DNA of 64,000 nucleotides, taken from assembly GCA_026261815.1 (NCBI GenBank), contig JAMPIT010000437.1, positions 1,364,001 to 1,428,000 of the forward strand, in the 5' to 3' direction. Source of the DNA: Monarcha castaneiventris obscurior. Lineage: Eukaryota; Chordata; Aves; Passeriformes; Monarchidae. Shown here one piece after another: positions 41,301-49,955 of this stretch (positions within the stretch are counted from its first letter, which is position 1; each line of letters begins with the position of its first letter). Both the position numbers and the translations under genes were made by a program. Under the pieces are notes generated by a model. That model was not told the DNA's origin. It made no database searches and was given only the letters and a program-made list of their open reading frames with translations.

Positions 41301-44074
41301 TGAATTTATTTGCATCTGCAAAAGGTAGATGTGAACTCAAGTTCAGATTTGAGCTGAGAAGCTCAAGTTCTTTAGTAAATAAATATTTGAGATTCCTCAG
41401 TTATTCCTGTTGGGAATACTGTGCCCTTCAGTGAGGAGAGGCCTTACATCAATTAAAGGTGATTTCTGTTGCTCCAGGGCTTTGTTTGTTTTGTTGTGTG
41501 GGGTTTTTTTCTGCTTTGGACTTATCTTACCTGCAGAGTTCTGGGAAATCAGGGTTACCTGGGAATAGTGGATTTTGGGCAGTGCTGCCTCATCATGATG
41601 CTTGTAAAAACAGTGTCTCTGTGCCAACCAAAAACCAGATTTAATATCCAGAATGCTCTTTCAATTCAAACCTTCCTCTGCCTGAGGAGTAGGGATGGAT
41701 GGATGGACACTTGTACATTTGTGGTGGCTCACTAAATATCCATTTGGAGCCAGCAAATGTTCTCTAGTTAATAACACAGCACTGCAGTGGTAATTTGGGA
41801 TATTAATCAGTGTTAATAGAGTGACCAGCACGGGAGAGCTGCTGTTGGAAGGTACCAGCTGCTCAAACAGGAACCCAGCTCTGACCTCTGGAGCTGCTCC
41901 TGGCAGGAATAGGGACCTGAACTCCCGTGTGCTGGACAAATTCCAGGAATGTAATTTATGGCCTCATCTGGATGTAGGGTTTTCTTTTGCTTAGTCTATT
42001 GTTGAGTTTTATTAAGCAGTTGTTGCTTTATAAAAGGAGGGATTTCTTTCTGTGGGATTTGGCTTCTAAAGGCCTTGGGAGTTTCACACTCCAGGAAGTG
42101 CTAAGGAAACTTTTTATACTGTTTTAAAAATTTCCTCCTTTCCCTCAGTACTTAATGAAACTTTTCTGTGAGGTGCCATCAGGACTTTGATGGGGATCAT
42201 GGAATTGCAGAATTATGGGATGATTTGTGTTGGGAGGGACCTTAAAGCCCATCTCATTCCAATCCTTGCCCTGGGGAGGGACACACTCCAAAGGCCAGGG
42301 GTGCTCAGGTGAGAGAAACCAAGGAAAATCTGACCTGATTTTTCCTAAAGATCCCATGTCTATTCATGTATCACTGATATTAAACAAAGTTTAGAAAATC
42401 TTCTACGAGAAATTCAGGAGTAGTGAAAGCATTTTGGAGACATAGAGAAACAGTTCTAATACTGCTTGATCTTTTTTTCCTTCAAATATATCAGGAACAA
42501 CATGAATTTATTGCAGAGGAATCGACAGCAGGACTGAGAATGGAGTGTCCTTTACCCATGTGGGAACTCAACTTAGTAACCAAAGCTATGAGCAGCAGTA
42601 GCAACCAAAGCCCAAATACATCCACAACCCCCCCGTGTGCAGTTTGAACATTATTCTTCCTGCAGAGTTGGAACATTTGCACATTTCTTGCCAAAATACC
42701 TCTAAGGTGACCAAATCTAAACATGGAGAGGTTGGTTTGGCCACATCACTTCTGGTTTTTCTGGGTTTGCTGAACATCATTACTGGTGATAACATATTTC
42801 ATGTGTAAATAGAAGCATTTAGTAGCAGCCAAATTCTTCAATTATTTTCCAAGCCGAATTAATCAGAATTCAGGAATTTAAAGTTTAATGCTGAAGGAAA
42901 AATTTCCTTCTCTGGTACCTCCAAGATTACTTTGTTGATGGCTGAAGCCTTCAACTGAAGTTGTGTGTTATAAGTTATTTTGCATCTCTTTTCAGAGTGG
43001 GAGCAACGTTTTCTTTTGCGCTTCTTTGGCTAAATTTTCAGTTTAAAGGCATTCAAATGGTCAATGTGTTATGTTAATAAACACACTAGTTAAGAAGTGT
43101 GTGATGTGAAAATGAAAGAGTAAAACCCCCCAAGCCTGAGGGCAGTGCTGCTGGGGAAGGGCCACGGGTGGGTTCTGTGGGGTTTTTGGGGTGTGGGGGG
43201 GGGGGTGGGTTTGTGGGTTTTTGTGCAGGTCCAGCTGCTGGGAAGGGCCACGGGTGGGTTCTGTGGGGTTTTTGTGCAGGTCCAGCTGCTGGGAGGGCCA
43301 CGGGTGGGTTCTGTGGGGTTTTTGTGCAGGTCCAGCTGCTGGGGAAGGGCCACGGGTGGGTTCTGTGGGGTTTTTGTGCAGGTCAGCAGCTGGGGAAGGG
43401 CCAGGGTGGGTTCTGACTCTGGGGGTTTTTGTGCAGGTCCAGCTGCTGGGAAGGCCAGGGTGGGTTCTTGGGGTTTTTGTGCAGGTCCAGAGCGGGAAGG
43501 GCCACGGGTGGGTTCTGTGGGGTTTTTGTGCAGGTCCAGCTGCTGGGGAAGGGCCACGGGTGGGTTCTGTGGGGTTTTTGTGCAGGTCCAGCAGCTGGGA
43601 AGGGCCACGGGTGGGTTCTGTGGGGTTTTTGTGCAGGTCCAGCTGCTGGGAAGGGCCACGGGTGGGTTCTGTGGGGTTTTTGTGCAGGTCCAGCTGCTGG
43701 GAAGGGCCACGGGTGGGTTCTGACTCTGTGGGGTTTTTGTGCAGGTCCAGCTGCTGGGGAAGGGCCCTGGGTGGGTTCTGTGGGGTTTTTGTGCAGGTCC
43801 AGCTGCTGGGGAAGGGCCACGGGTGGGTTCTGACTCTGTGGGGTTTTTGTGCAGGTCCAGCTGCTGGGGAAGGGCCACGGGTGGGTTCTGACTCTGTGGG
43901 GTTTCTGTGCAGGTCCAGGTCGCGGGCCCGGCGCTCCCACAGCCGCAGCAGCGAGAGGTCGGCCCACAGGAGAACCCCCAGCACGTCCCGGGAGCGCCGC
44001 CGGGGCCGGGACAGGGACAAGGAAAAGGGCAAGGACAAGGGCAAGGGGAAGGAGATTCACAGCACCAAGGTTGG
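20192..44074 (+). CDS. RSRC1: RSRC1 (SRrp53), arginine/serine-rich coiled-coil protein 1, N-terminal part
   Basis: SR-related nuclear protein that takes part in pre-mRNA splicing, reported to act at the second step and in 3' splice-site choice. Coding exons in the window are 20192-20379, 22277-22402 and 43913-44074: 476 nt, the first 158 residues and two bases of codon 159. The start [20 protein letters not shown], then [39 protein letters not shown] and [13 protein letters not shown] match RSRC1. All three exon junctions keep phase 2. The segment from about residue 135 is Lys/Asp/Glu/Arg-rich ([14 protein letters not shown]). The C-terminal coiled-coil half must lie to the right of 64,000; I found no further exon. 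The ATG has A at -3 and G at +4. SHOX2 is its divergent neighbour. Confidence 0.95.
20380..22276 (+). other. RSRC1: RSRC1 intron between coding exons 1 and 2
   Basis: 1,897 bp with a GT donor and a CTCTGTTGCAG acceptor. The left third is CR1; the rest is unique sequence without a recognisable feature. Confidence 0.9.
20672..21060 (-). mobile_element. CR1 LINE fragment
   Basis: Longest CR1 piece in the left half, antisense: GGACACCTTCCCCTGTCCCA, GGATCCAGGGGCAGCCACAG, the TCCCAGGGAACAATTCCTTC block and CTCTGAGCTCTCCCTGGAGC, then CTCCAGGTGAGCACCCCCAG. No intact reverse transcriptase frame. Confidence 0.92.
22277..22402 (+). CDS. RSRC1: RSRC1 second coding exon
   Basis: 126 nt (42 codons, phase 2 at both ends), TTGCAG|GCACAG to CCAGGAG|GTAAGG. 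It encodes [20 protein letters not shown] and the following RS-rich stretch ending SKSRTRR, the core RS domain. Confidence 0.95.
25215..25624. repeat. ~100-bp tandem repeat, about four copies
   Basis: Diverged units begin near 25241, 25341, 25442 and 25541. Shared blocks are ATAAAGAAAC(TT)GTG, TATTTTATTTTAGATGCA, AAAAGTGGAGCTTCCCAG and TGTGTTTTATTGGAGA. The spacing of 99-101 bp is very regular despite roughly 15-25% divergence by eye. Confidence 0.85.
29755..30025 (+). mobile_element. CR1 LINE fragment
   Basis: Sense CR1 3' region: GGGATGGGATTTTGGGCAGG, then TTCCCTGGGAGGGTGGGG, CCCCTGGATCCCTGGCAGTG and CCATGGCACTGGATGGG, ending CCCAACCCAAACCGTTCC. Confidence 0.92.
31520..31930. promoter_or_regulatory. 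Candidate regulatory element rich in TAATTA-type sites
   Basis: About 400 bp of unrepetitive AT-rich sequence with a cluster of homeodomain core motifs (ATTAATTAG, ATAATTAG, CAATTAATGG, ATTAATTACTGG, CTAATTATTTCTAATTGG) plus a TGATAGATGG GATA-like site. The density is well above nearby intron. In mammals SHOX2 enhancers are spread through the surrounding region. Conservation was not tested. Confidence 0.35.
32954..33032. repeat. CAAATAACAG short tandem repeats
   Basis: The 12-mer TTCAAATAACAG, or a close variant, recurs four times with spacing of about 17-20 bp. Confidence 0.7.
33711..33885. repeat. 35-bp minisatellite, five copies
   Basis: Five head-to-tail 35-bp units with the core GGATGGGTTGTTGGGAATGG followed by TGTCAGCTCATCCAG. 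The units differ at only one or two positions (GGGAGTGG, GGGGATGG, GGGAATGG), which suggests a recent expansion. Confidence 0.95.
37484..37868. repeat. ~22-bp purine-rich minisatellite with an inverted segment
   Basis: About 14 degenerate units of the form TCTGGGTTCCAGGAGGAGCA; variants have GGCTCCACGAGGAGCAG, CCACGGGGAGCAG and an extra GAGCAG. Near 37790-37803 GGAACCCAGAACC is the reverse complement of the unit core, so one stretch has been inverted inside the array. Confidence 0.9.
38004..38454 (-). mobile_element. Solo LTR of an endogenous retrovirus
   Basis: A 451-bp element, read on the minus strand. It starts TGTGATAGCATAGGG and ends GCACTAACA (TG...CA), with a TATA-like TATAAAA (38128-38122) and an AATAAA signal (38055-38050) at a spacing typical of U3-R. 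No internal retroviral genes flank it, so it is a solo LTR antisense to RSRC1. Target-site duplications are not clear, so the ends are tentative. The family is not identified. Confidence 0.65.
40000..40450. promoter_or_regulatory. Candidate AT-rich regulatory element
   Basis: Unrepetitive, CpG-poor sequence with GCTAATTAAATGCA, AACTAATTATGC, TTAATTGATTACC, AAACAATAAACG and ATTTGTTTCAAC motifs. Such composition is common in deeply conserved vertebrate non-coding elements. The call rests on appearance only. Confidence 0.3.
41040..41180 (+). mobile_element. CR1 LINE fragment
   Basis: Diverged sense CR1 piece: TGGAGGGGAAGTTTAGGTGG, GACACTGGGAAGAAATTCTT, CCCTGTGAGGGTGCTGGGAC and GGTGCCCAGGGAAGCT. 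Confidence 0.8.
42192..42315 (-). mobile_element. CR1 LINE fragment
   Basis: Antisense CR1 3' end: GTTGGGAGGGACCTTAAAGC, CCATCTCATTCCAATCC and a degraded GGGAGGGACACACTCC block. Confidence 0.8.
43146..43920 (+). repeat. RSRC1: Minisatellite that copies the RSRC1 exon splice acceptor (13 extra copies)
   Basis: Tandem units of 48-58 bp. Each ends in GGGGTTTTTGTGCAG|GTC(CAG), the same junction as the real acceptor of the next coding exon (GGGGTTTCTGTGCAG|GTCCAG). The AGs of the extra copies end at 43228, 43279, 43329, 43381, 43436, 43484, 43533, 43585, 43636, 43687, 43744, 43796 and 43854; the real one ends at 43912. The rest of the unit reads CTGCTGGGGAAGGGCCACGG then GTGGGTTCTG with an optional ACTCTG. 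A partial unit (43146-43190) and an 11-G run (43195-43205) mark the left edge. Confidence 0.97.
43913..44074 (+). CDS. RSRC1: RSRC1 third coding exon
   Basis: 162 nt (54 codons, phase 2 at both ends), TGTGCAG|GTCCAGG to GTTGG|GTAAGT. It encodes [20 protein letters not shown], then [20 protein letters not shown] and [15 protein letters not shown]: the end of the RS domain and the start of the charged region. Its acceptor is the last of the 14 tandem acceptor copies. Confidence 0.94.
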
Positions 44075-44162
44075 GTAAGTGAAGCAAGAAGTGATGGAAC
44101 TGGAGCAGAACCGGGCAACAACTCGGTGTCTCTTTCTTTTTGTAATAATTTTCCTGTAGCTT

Positions 44163-44234
44163 AAATTGTATTTTATATAAACTAAGAAATTGTGTTTTAT
44201 CTAAACTAAGAAATTGTATTTTATCTAAACTAAG
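44163..44234. repeat. 24-bp tandem repeat, three copies
   Basis: Three adjacent 24-bp units, AAATTGTATTTTATCTAAAC then TAAG, with only two substitutions among them. It lies 90 bp after the RSRC1 donor at 44075. Confidence 0.95.
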
Positions 44235-46440
44235 TGGGAATTATTCCAAATACTCATTTAGTGGGGTTTTTAAGGTTTTACAATTCTGCGATGTGACAAC
44301 ATTTCACAAGAAGTGATGGTTTAATTTTCAACCCTTTTCCCCTCTTGGTTTCTTGGACTAAAGAGCTTTCTGCCATTTGTTAATATAAATGTTCTTCCCG
44401 TATGTAATAGCCACAATTTAAGGGAAAAATGAGGAATATTGGGAAGTGTGAGGGCTGTTGGCTGTAAGAAGATGGATGTCACAGTTCACACACACCTACA
44501 CCTCCTCCCAGGGGCAGAAGTTCCTCCTGAGGTTCAGCTGAGGCTCAGAAATGCAGTTTCAGTACCAGCCTTGCTCTGGGGGAACGATGGGAGCCTTTGA
44601 GAACCTGCTGTCAGCAGATTGCTGCTTGGAATAAGTGGGATTGTTGATTTCAGGAAAGGAAATTGATGTCATTCCCTGTGCTTTAGGTACCAGGGTGTCG
44701 AGCAGCCTTTACTGGGGTGTTTGTCTTTTCCCTGTTTGTCTGATCCCTTCCAAACAAGAAAACACTGGGGTGTCACTTCAGGAACTTGCCTTGAGTGGGC
44801 TCCCACTGAGAAATGCTCCTGGGGAATTTCTAGAGCAGCATCTTCCACCCACATGTGGGCTTCGGTTGGCTTCTGGAATTTTCCCTTTGTTCCCTGTAGC
44901 AGCAGGAAAATTCCTGGTGAAGTTGGATCCAGTTTGGGCTCTTCAAGCAGATTAATTTCTAGACCCAGTGTCTGGATCAGCACTGAAAGTCTCATTATTG
45001 TACAGAGCCCTTCCAGAACCACCAGCATCAGGAGATCTGCAGTGGAAACAATGCTGTGACCTCAGCATTTGGAGCAGATCCTTCCTCAAAGGCACCTCAA
45101 GGACCAGGTCTAGCTCCCAGTTTAAATTCATGGCTGTTTGGAATGTATTTATTCAAAATAGCTGCTTTGGAGCCATAATGAAGATCAGCCTGAAGCCAGA
45201 TTGTGGGAAGATGGGACATAAATTCTCAGGTGCTGCTTGACTTTATAGTTTAACTTTGCATAAAAGGAGGTATTTCAGCTTGGCAGCACTGCAGCTTATC
45301 TGAGAGTTGTTGTGTATTTGGGGCTTTACTGCTCCTCTAAAGCACAGAATCAAAATGCATTTTTTTTTTTGCTAATTAAGCAGCAAATTTGTTTGTGGCT
45401 CCTGTAAACCCTAATGATGATTTTCTGTCCTGGGCTTGGCTTGGGTGTGTTTGTGGATGTGAGGGGGAAACACCTGTGCTTGGGGTTTTTTTGGAGGCAG
45501 TGTTAGGTTCTTTCAAGGGAGATCTTGTCACAGTAAACATCTCGAGAGATTTCAGGAGTAAAAACTGAAAATTGCTGAAAAAAATAGTATTCTGGGCATT
45601 GTCCCTTGGTGTTCCCCATTTCAGTGATGATTCTTTAATGCTGAACACCGAGTTTCTGGACTGTTGGAGAAGTGTCAGCAGTTCTTGGGGATGGGCTATG
45701 ATACAGCTCAGCTCCTCTCCTCTTACATCCCAAAATGTTTTAAGCAGTGTTGTACTTTTCCAGCTGTTATGAGGGGAAATCATGGCAGCAGCTGCTTGGA
45801 ATGTGGGCTGGGATCTCAGGGCAGCTCCATGGAGTTCCCTCCACTCCCAAATCCCACCTCTAGACCAGCAGCATCTACGTGCAGGAAGTCTTCAGCTGTC
45901 CAAGTCTGCAAAAGTGAGGGGTTTTCTAGTACTACAATGTTTTTCCACTGTTTTTTTTACTAATCAAAGCATTACATTCATCTTTTATTTATGCTTTTTG
46001 AAATGCACTTGTTTTAAAACAACCTGCATACATGTCTTCATTGACCTGGTTGGGTGTGCTGTTGAATTTTGATGCTTCAAGTCTTGATCAGCTTCAAAAC
46101 ATGCAAATTCTGTTGTTCTGAGATGTATTTTTCAAAAGGCTCCTTGTTCACTGGTAAACTGGGGCGGAGAAAGCTACTAAAAGCTTGTTAGTTTTAAGTA
46201 ACTCTTCCTAGATTTATGGGTCTCATTGTTGCTGGTGTAGTAGTGGAATTTTGGATTACTTTTCCAAGTGATTTTGACAATTTTTAATGGAATAAATTAA
46301 GAGCAGCTTCTCAGTTGTTAGGAGAAAAGAAGTGGTGAACCATTAATCAACCCTGACCACTGCTTTAATTTCTGATCCTTAATGAGGTTAGTGGTACATT
46401 TGGGCATTAATGGTTTCACAGCTTCTTAAATACTTTGACA

Positions 46441-46700
46441 GATCCCAGAATCCTGGAATGGGTTGGGTTGGAAAAACCTTAAATCCCATCTCATTCCAGC
46501 TCCTGCCATGGCCAGGGACACCTTCCATGGGCCAGGGTGCTCCGGGTGGCCTTGGGCACTGCCAGGGATCCAGGGGCAGCCACAGCTGCTCTGGGAATTC
46601 CATCCCAGGGCCTCCCCACCCTCACAGGGAGCAATTCATTCCCAAAATCCCACCCATCCCTGCCCTCTGGCACTGGGAAGCCATTCCCTGTGTCCTGTCA
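46441..46700 (-). mobile_element. CR1 LINE fragment
   Basis: Antisense CR1 3' region: CCAGAATCCTGGAATGGGTT, CATGGCCAGGGACACCTTCC, GGATCCAGGGGCAGCCACAG, and CCCTGCCCTCTGGCACTGGG at the far end. Confidence 0.93.
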
Positions 46701-47417
46701 TTGTTCCAGAGCTGAGGAGTTGGTTGTTCAAACACAATCTCCATTTTTCCTTTGAATTCCACACTTCAGGTCTTTGACGTTTCACTGAGGTCTCTCTGTC
46801 CAGGGGCCTTTTCCAGTGGCATTTCCCCAGATCCCTCAGAGCTGTATTTCCATGCTCAGTGCCCTGTGGATGGCACATGGGTGACTGATGGCTGCTGCTG
46901 AGTTTGTCACCGTTTGCAGAAAGCATCAGGAGTAGAGTGGGAATGTTGGACTTGTCCGAGTTTGACAGCAGCCAGACTCTCCTGGAGCTTGGCACGTTGC
47001 TCATTTTCCCTTCCCTCTTCCTGCACGGTGCAGTAGGAAGTCATTTATGGTAATTGCCCCTGATTTGCATCCAGGTTATGGAGTTGTGTGGTGCAGAGCA
47101 CCCCCAGAACTGCTTGGAAGAGCGTGTTGGGATCAAAGGGGGCTGTGTGTGTGCTGTTGTCTGACACCGAGCGGGGTGTGTTGTTTTCATTAAACATTCA
47201 TCACACTCCCAGGCTGACAGCAGGAAATCGGGCCTTGGCTGACATGTTTTCATGCAAAATTTATTGGGGAAGGCGAGTGCTGGAGAGAGGGATCTTGTTG
47301 CCTTTCACCAGTGGCAGAGGGGGAGCGTTTGGTTGGGAGGGAAGGTTCCTGTGGCACGTCTGGGGCGTGTTACACCAGGAACTGAAGGGTTGGGCTCTAA
47401 AGGAGCAGTGAAACCTG

Positions 47418-47516
47418 CTTCAAAATGGCTTTAGGACCAGCTTCAAAATGGCTTTAGGACCAGCTTCAAAATGGCTTTAGGACCAGCTTCAAAATGGCTT
47501 TAGGACCAGCTTCAAA
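47418..47516. repeat. 23-bp tandem repeat, four copies plus a partial
   Basis: Four identical 23-bp units, CTTCAAAATGGCTTTAGGAC then CAG, at 47418, 47441, 47464 and 47487, followed by a partial copy. The lack of divergence points to a young array. Confidence 0.97.
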
Positions 47517-47844
47517 TTGTTTATTCTGAGGAATTGCTTTGACAGATCACACCAACATTCTTTTGGTTTGGATTCTGCTTGGTTTTAACCAATTATGGTC
47601 CCATAACTAAGAAATAAGTTGATATTTATAAATTCTGTGCTGACTTAATAATACAGACTAATACACTGAATTTCTTAATACTTCATGCATGTGAATATAA
47701 ACTTGGTTATTTAAAACCCTTTGCTGAGAAAGTTAGGGATTATTATAACCTCTGCTGTATAAACCACTTTTTTTGACAAAAAGAGATCCTATAATTAATT
47801 GATAACCCTCTACTGAGAGTGAAGCACTATTGATTACTCACATT

Positions 47845-47930
47845 TTGTGGAAGGTGTCCCTGCCCATGGTGGGGGGGAATGAGATGAGCTCAAAGGTCCC
47901 TTCCAACCCAAACCGTTCCATGGTTTTGGC
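47845..47930 (+). mobile_element. CR1 LINE fragment
   Basis: Sense CR1 3' terminal piece: GTGGAAGGTGTCCCTGCCCA, TGAGATGAGCTCAAAGGTCC and CTTCCAACCCAAACCGTTCC. Confidence 0.88.
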
Positions 47931-49825
47931 AGCTGCTGGCTCTGGCATGTTGTGAGTACCAAATCTCAAGTGTTTCACCTGCTCTGAGACTGAGAATAAC
48001 TTTATTTTTTCATAGTGCATGCAATGAGTACATTTTCTTACTGAGTTTGGTTATTAGAAAATAGTTATAACGTCCGAGGAATCTGCCACTGCTGTTACTG
48101 TGGTGGATAGACTTGTAAAAAAAGTTTCCTGTATGTAAAACAACTTAAAAAGTTGTATGTTGTAGCTCTGTTGTTGCTTTTATAGAAAGCATCTTTTCAT
48201 CACCTGCCTCCTGCCATGGCCCTAAAAAAGGTTTTTTACAGCAGGGAAAAAGGAGAGGTGGGAGGTGGGTCTGCCATTCCTAATGTCATTTCTAAATGCT
48301 TTTTAGCCTGGATAGCATTGAGGATTCTGCACAAAACTTTCCTATACCTTCCTGAATCCAAGAGTTGTAGCTGTGGTGGTTTAAGGTTACATGAGAGGCA
48401 GAATTGGCTGGGAAAATTAGGATTTTTTTATTGAGATCAACTGGTGTAAGTAGGGAAAAAGTCATGTTTGTAAGGATGTGGGGCCTTCATCAGGTCTGAG
48501 GCTCCCTCAGCAATCCTGAGGGAATAATTTTAGGTTGGGAGCAATCCTTGGGGTGCCACCTGTTCATATTTATGGCAAAAAGAGGGACAAGTCTCTTATC
48601 ACAAGGGGTGGCTCTCAAAAATCCATAAAATGTTGGTGTTTATGTGATCCAGTTATACACAAACACAATCTCTGGAGTTGTTGGCCCAAGGTATTTGTGT
48701 TCACTCATCCCCATTTGCTTCCAAGTGGGATTTTGTCTCTTTAAGACCTTTATCTCAAAATCTTACCTGAAAAAATGCATTTCTCAGGGGGCAGAAATGT
48801 GCAAATACAAATTGATGTTCAGGGTGCTACAGCTCTTGTTTAATTTGCACTGCTCAGGTCTCGAATTTAGGAGTTCTTTTTGATTATTTGGATTTTCTTT
48901 AGAGCTTATTTTAAAGAGGCTTATGAGGAAAATGTAAAATATGTTGTGTTTAGTTTGTAGCTCAGGAGTCTAAAGGGAAAATATATTTTGTAAGTGTTGA
49001 TCCCAAATATAGTAAATAAGGATTGCTGCTGGGCTGGAACCTTGCATGCCATGTTTCAACCTTGATCCCATTCTTGTTGCTGAGTTACAAGCATCCTGGA
49101 GGAGGTGCTTCCAGGAAAATGATGGCACAGCTTTTCCTGCAGTAGAAATGAGCTTGGTGGGAATTGCAGAGTCTGTGGCCAAAGATCCATCTTAAACGTG
49201 GAAATTCATAGAAAAACTGAAGAGAACTTCTTTAAAATCTGTTTAAAATTAGCAACTGCATTTTGAATGCTGAAACCAAACGACTCCATCCTGTGGTGGA
49301 AAATAGTTTGAATGCTTGTAGGAGAAATTTCTTTGTTCTTTTGTCAGAGGGTAAAAACATTTCCTTTATCCAAGCAGGTTTATTTTCAGTGTCTGGACTA
49401 AATTTTGAGGACTTCCCAAAGAGCTCTGGTCATGCTGCTGAGAGGTGCTTGTAGTAAAGTTTGAAGATGCTTGGTAGGACTTCTTAGTTCCAGTGATTTC
49501 TTTTGGTAGCTTCTCCAAGAGCAGCTTCTATGACAAGTTGAGCCCCTCTGTCCAGCCTGGGATACTCCAATGACTGCCAGGCACCTCCTTGGACTCCAGG
49601 TGGGTTTTCCAGGATTTTTAGGATGTGTTGTCACGGCAAGGGAGTCACTTATCCACAATAAAACCAAAATACCTTTTCTATTAATTAATTAATTCATTAA
49701 TTCTTGCTGCTTTTGCCTTCCTTTCTGCCTCCAGCCTGCAGGCAGACCCCAAACATGAGGTGACTAAAGCAGGTACTGAAGAAGTCCCCTCATAGCTGTG
49801 GCAGGACTCTGAGGTGAGCCCAGTG

Positions 49826-49955
49826 CAGAGAGCTTTAGTTCCTTGCCCTCTCAGAATCCATGTTTCCTGATGGAAAAGGAGCAGTTGGGACAGAGAACTT
49901 TTAATCCCTTGCCCTCTCAGAATCCATTCCCTGATGGAAAAGGAGCAGTTTGGGA
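49826..49955. repeat. 65-bp tandem duplication
   Basis: Two copies (49826-49890 and 49891-49955) share CTTGCCCTCTCAGAATCCAT and CCTGATGGAAAAGGAGCAGT with a few substitutions and small indels. Confidence 0.93.

Larger units (their letters stand above)
22403..43912 (+). other. RSRC1: RSRC1 intron between coding exons 2 and 3
   Basis: 21,510 bp, mostly AT-rich unique DNA. It contains CR1 pieces, a minus-strand solo LTR, minisatellites at 25.2, 33.7 and 37.5 kb, and the acceptor-copying array at its 3' end. No other gene is supported; frames are short and random. AT-rich, CpG-poor tracts at about 26.1-26.4, 28.9-29.05, 31.5-31.9 and 40.0-40.45 kb are candidate non-coding regulatory elements. Confidence 0.85.

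Noticed and set aside
43146..43920. CRISPR-like array
   Set aside because: The repeats have no distinct spacers, the genome is a vertebrate, and the units match the neighbouring exon border. It is a minisatellite.
43061..44121. Long minus-strand frames with repeated [16 protein letters not shown] peptide
   Set aside because: They are the reverse strand of the RSRC1 acceptor minisatellite. The repetition is that of the DNA, and the plus strand holds a well-supported exon.
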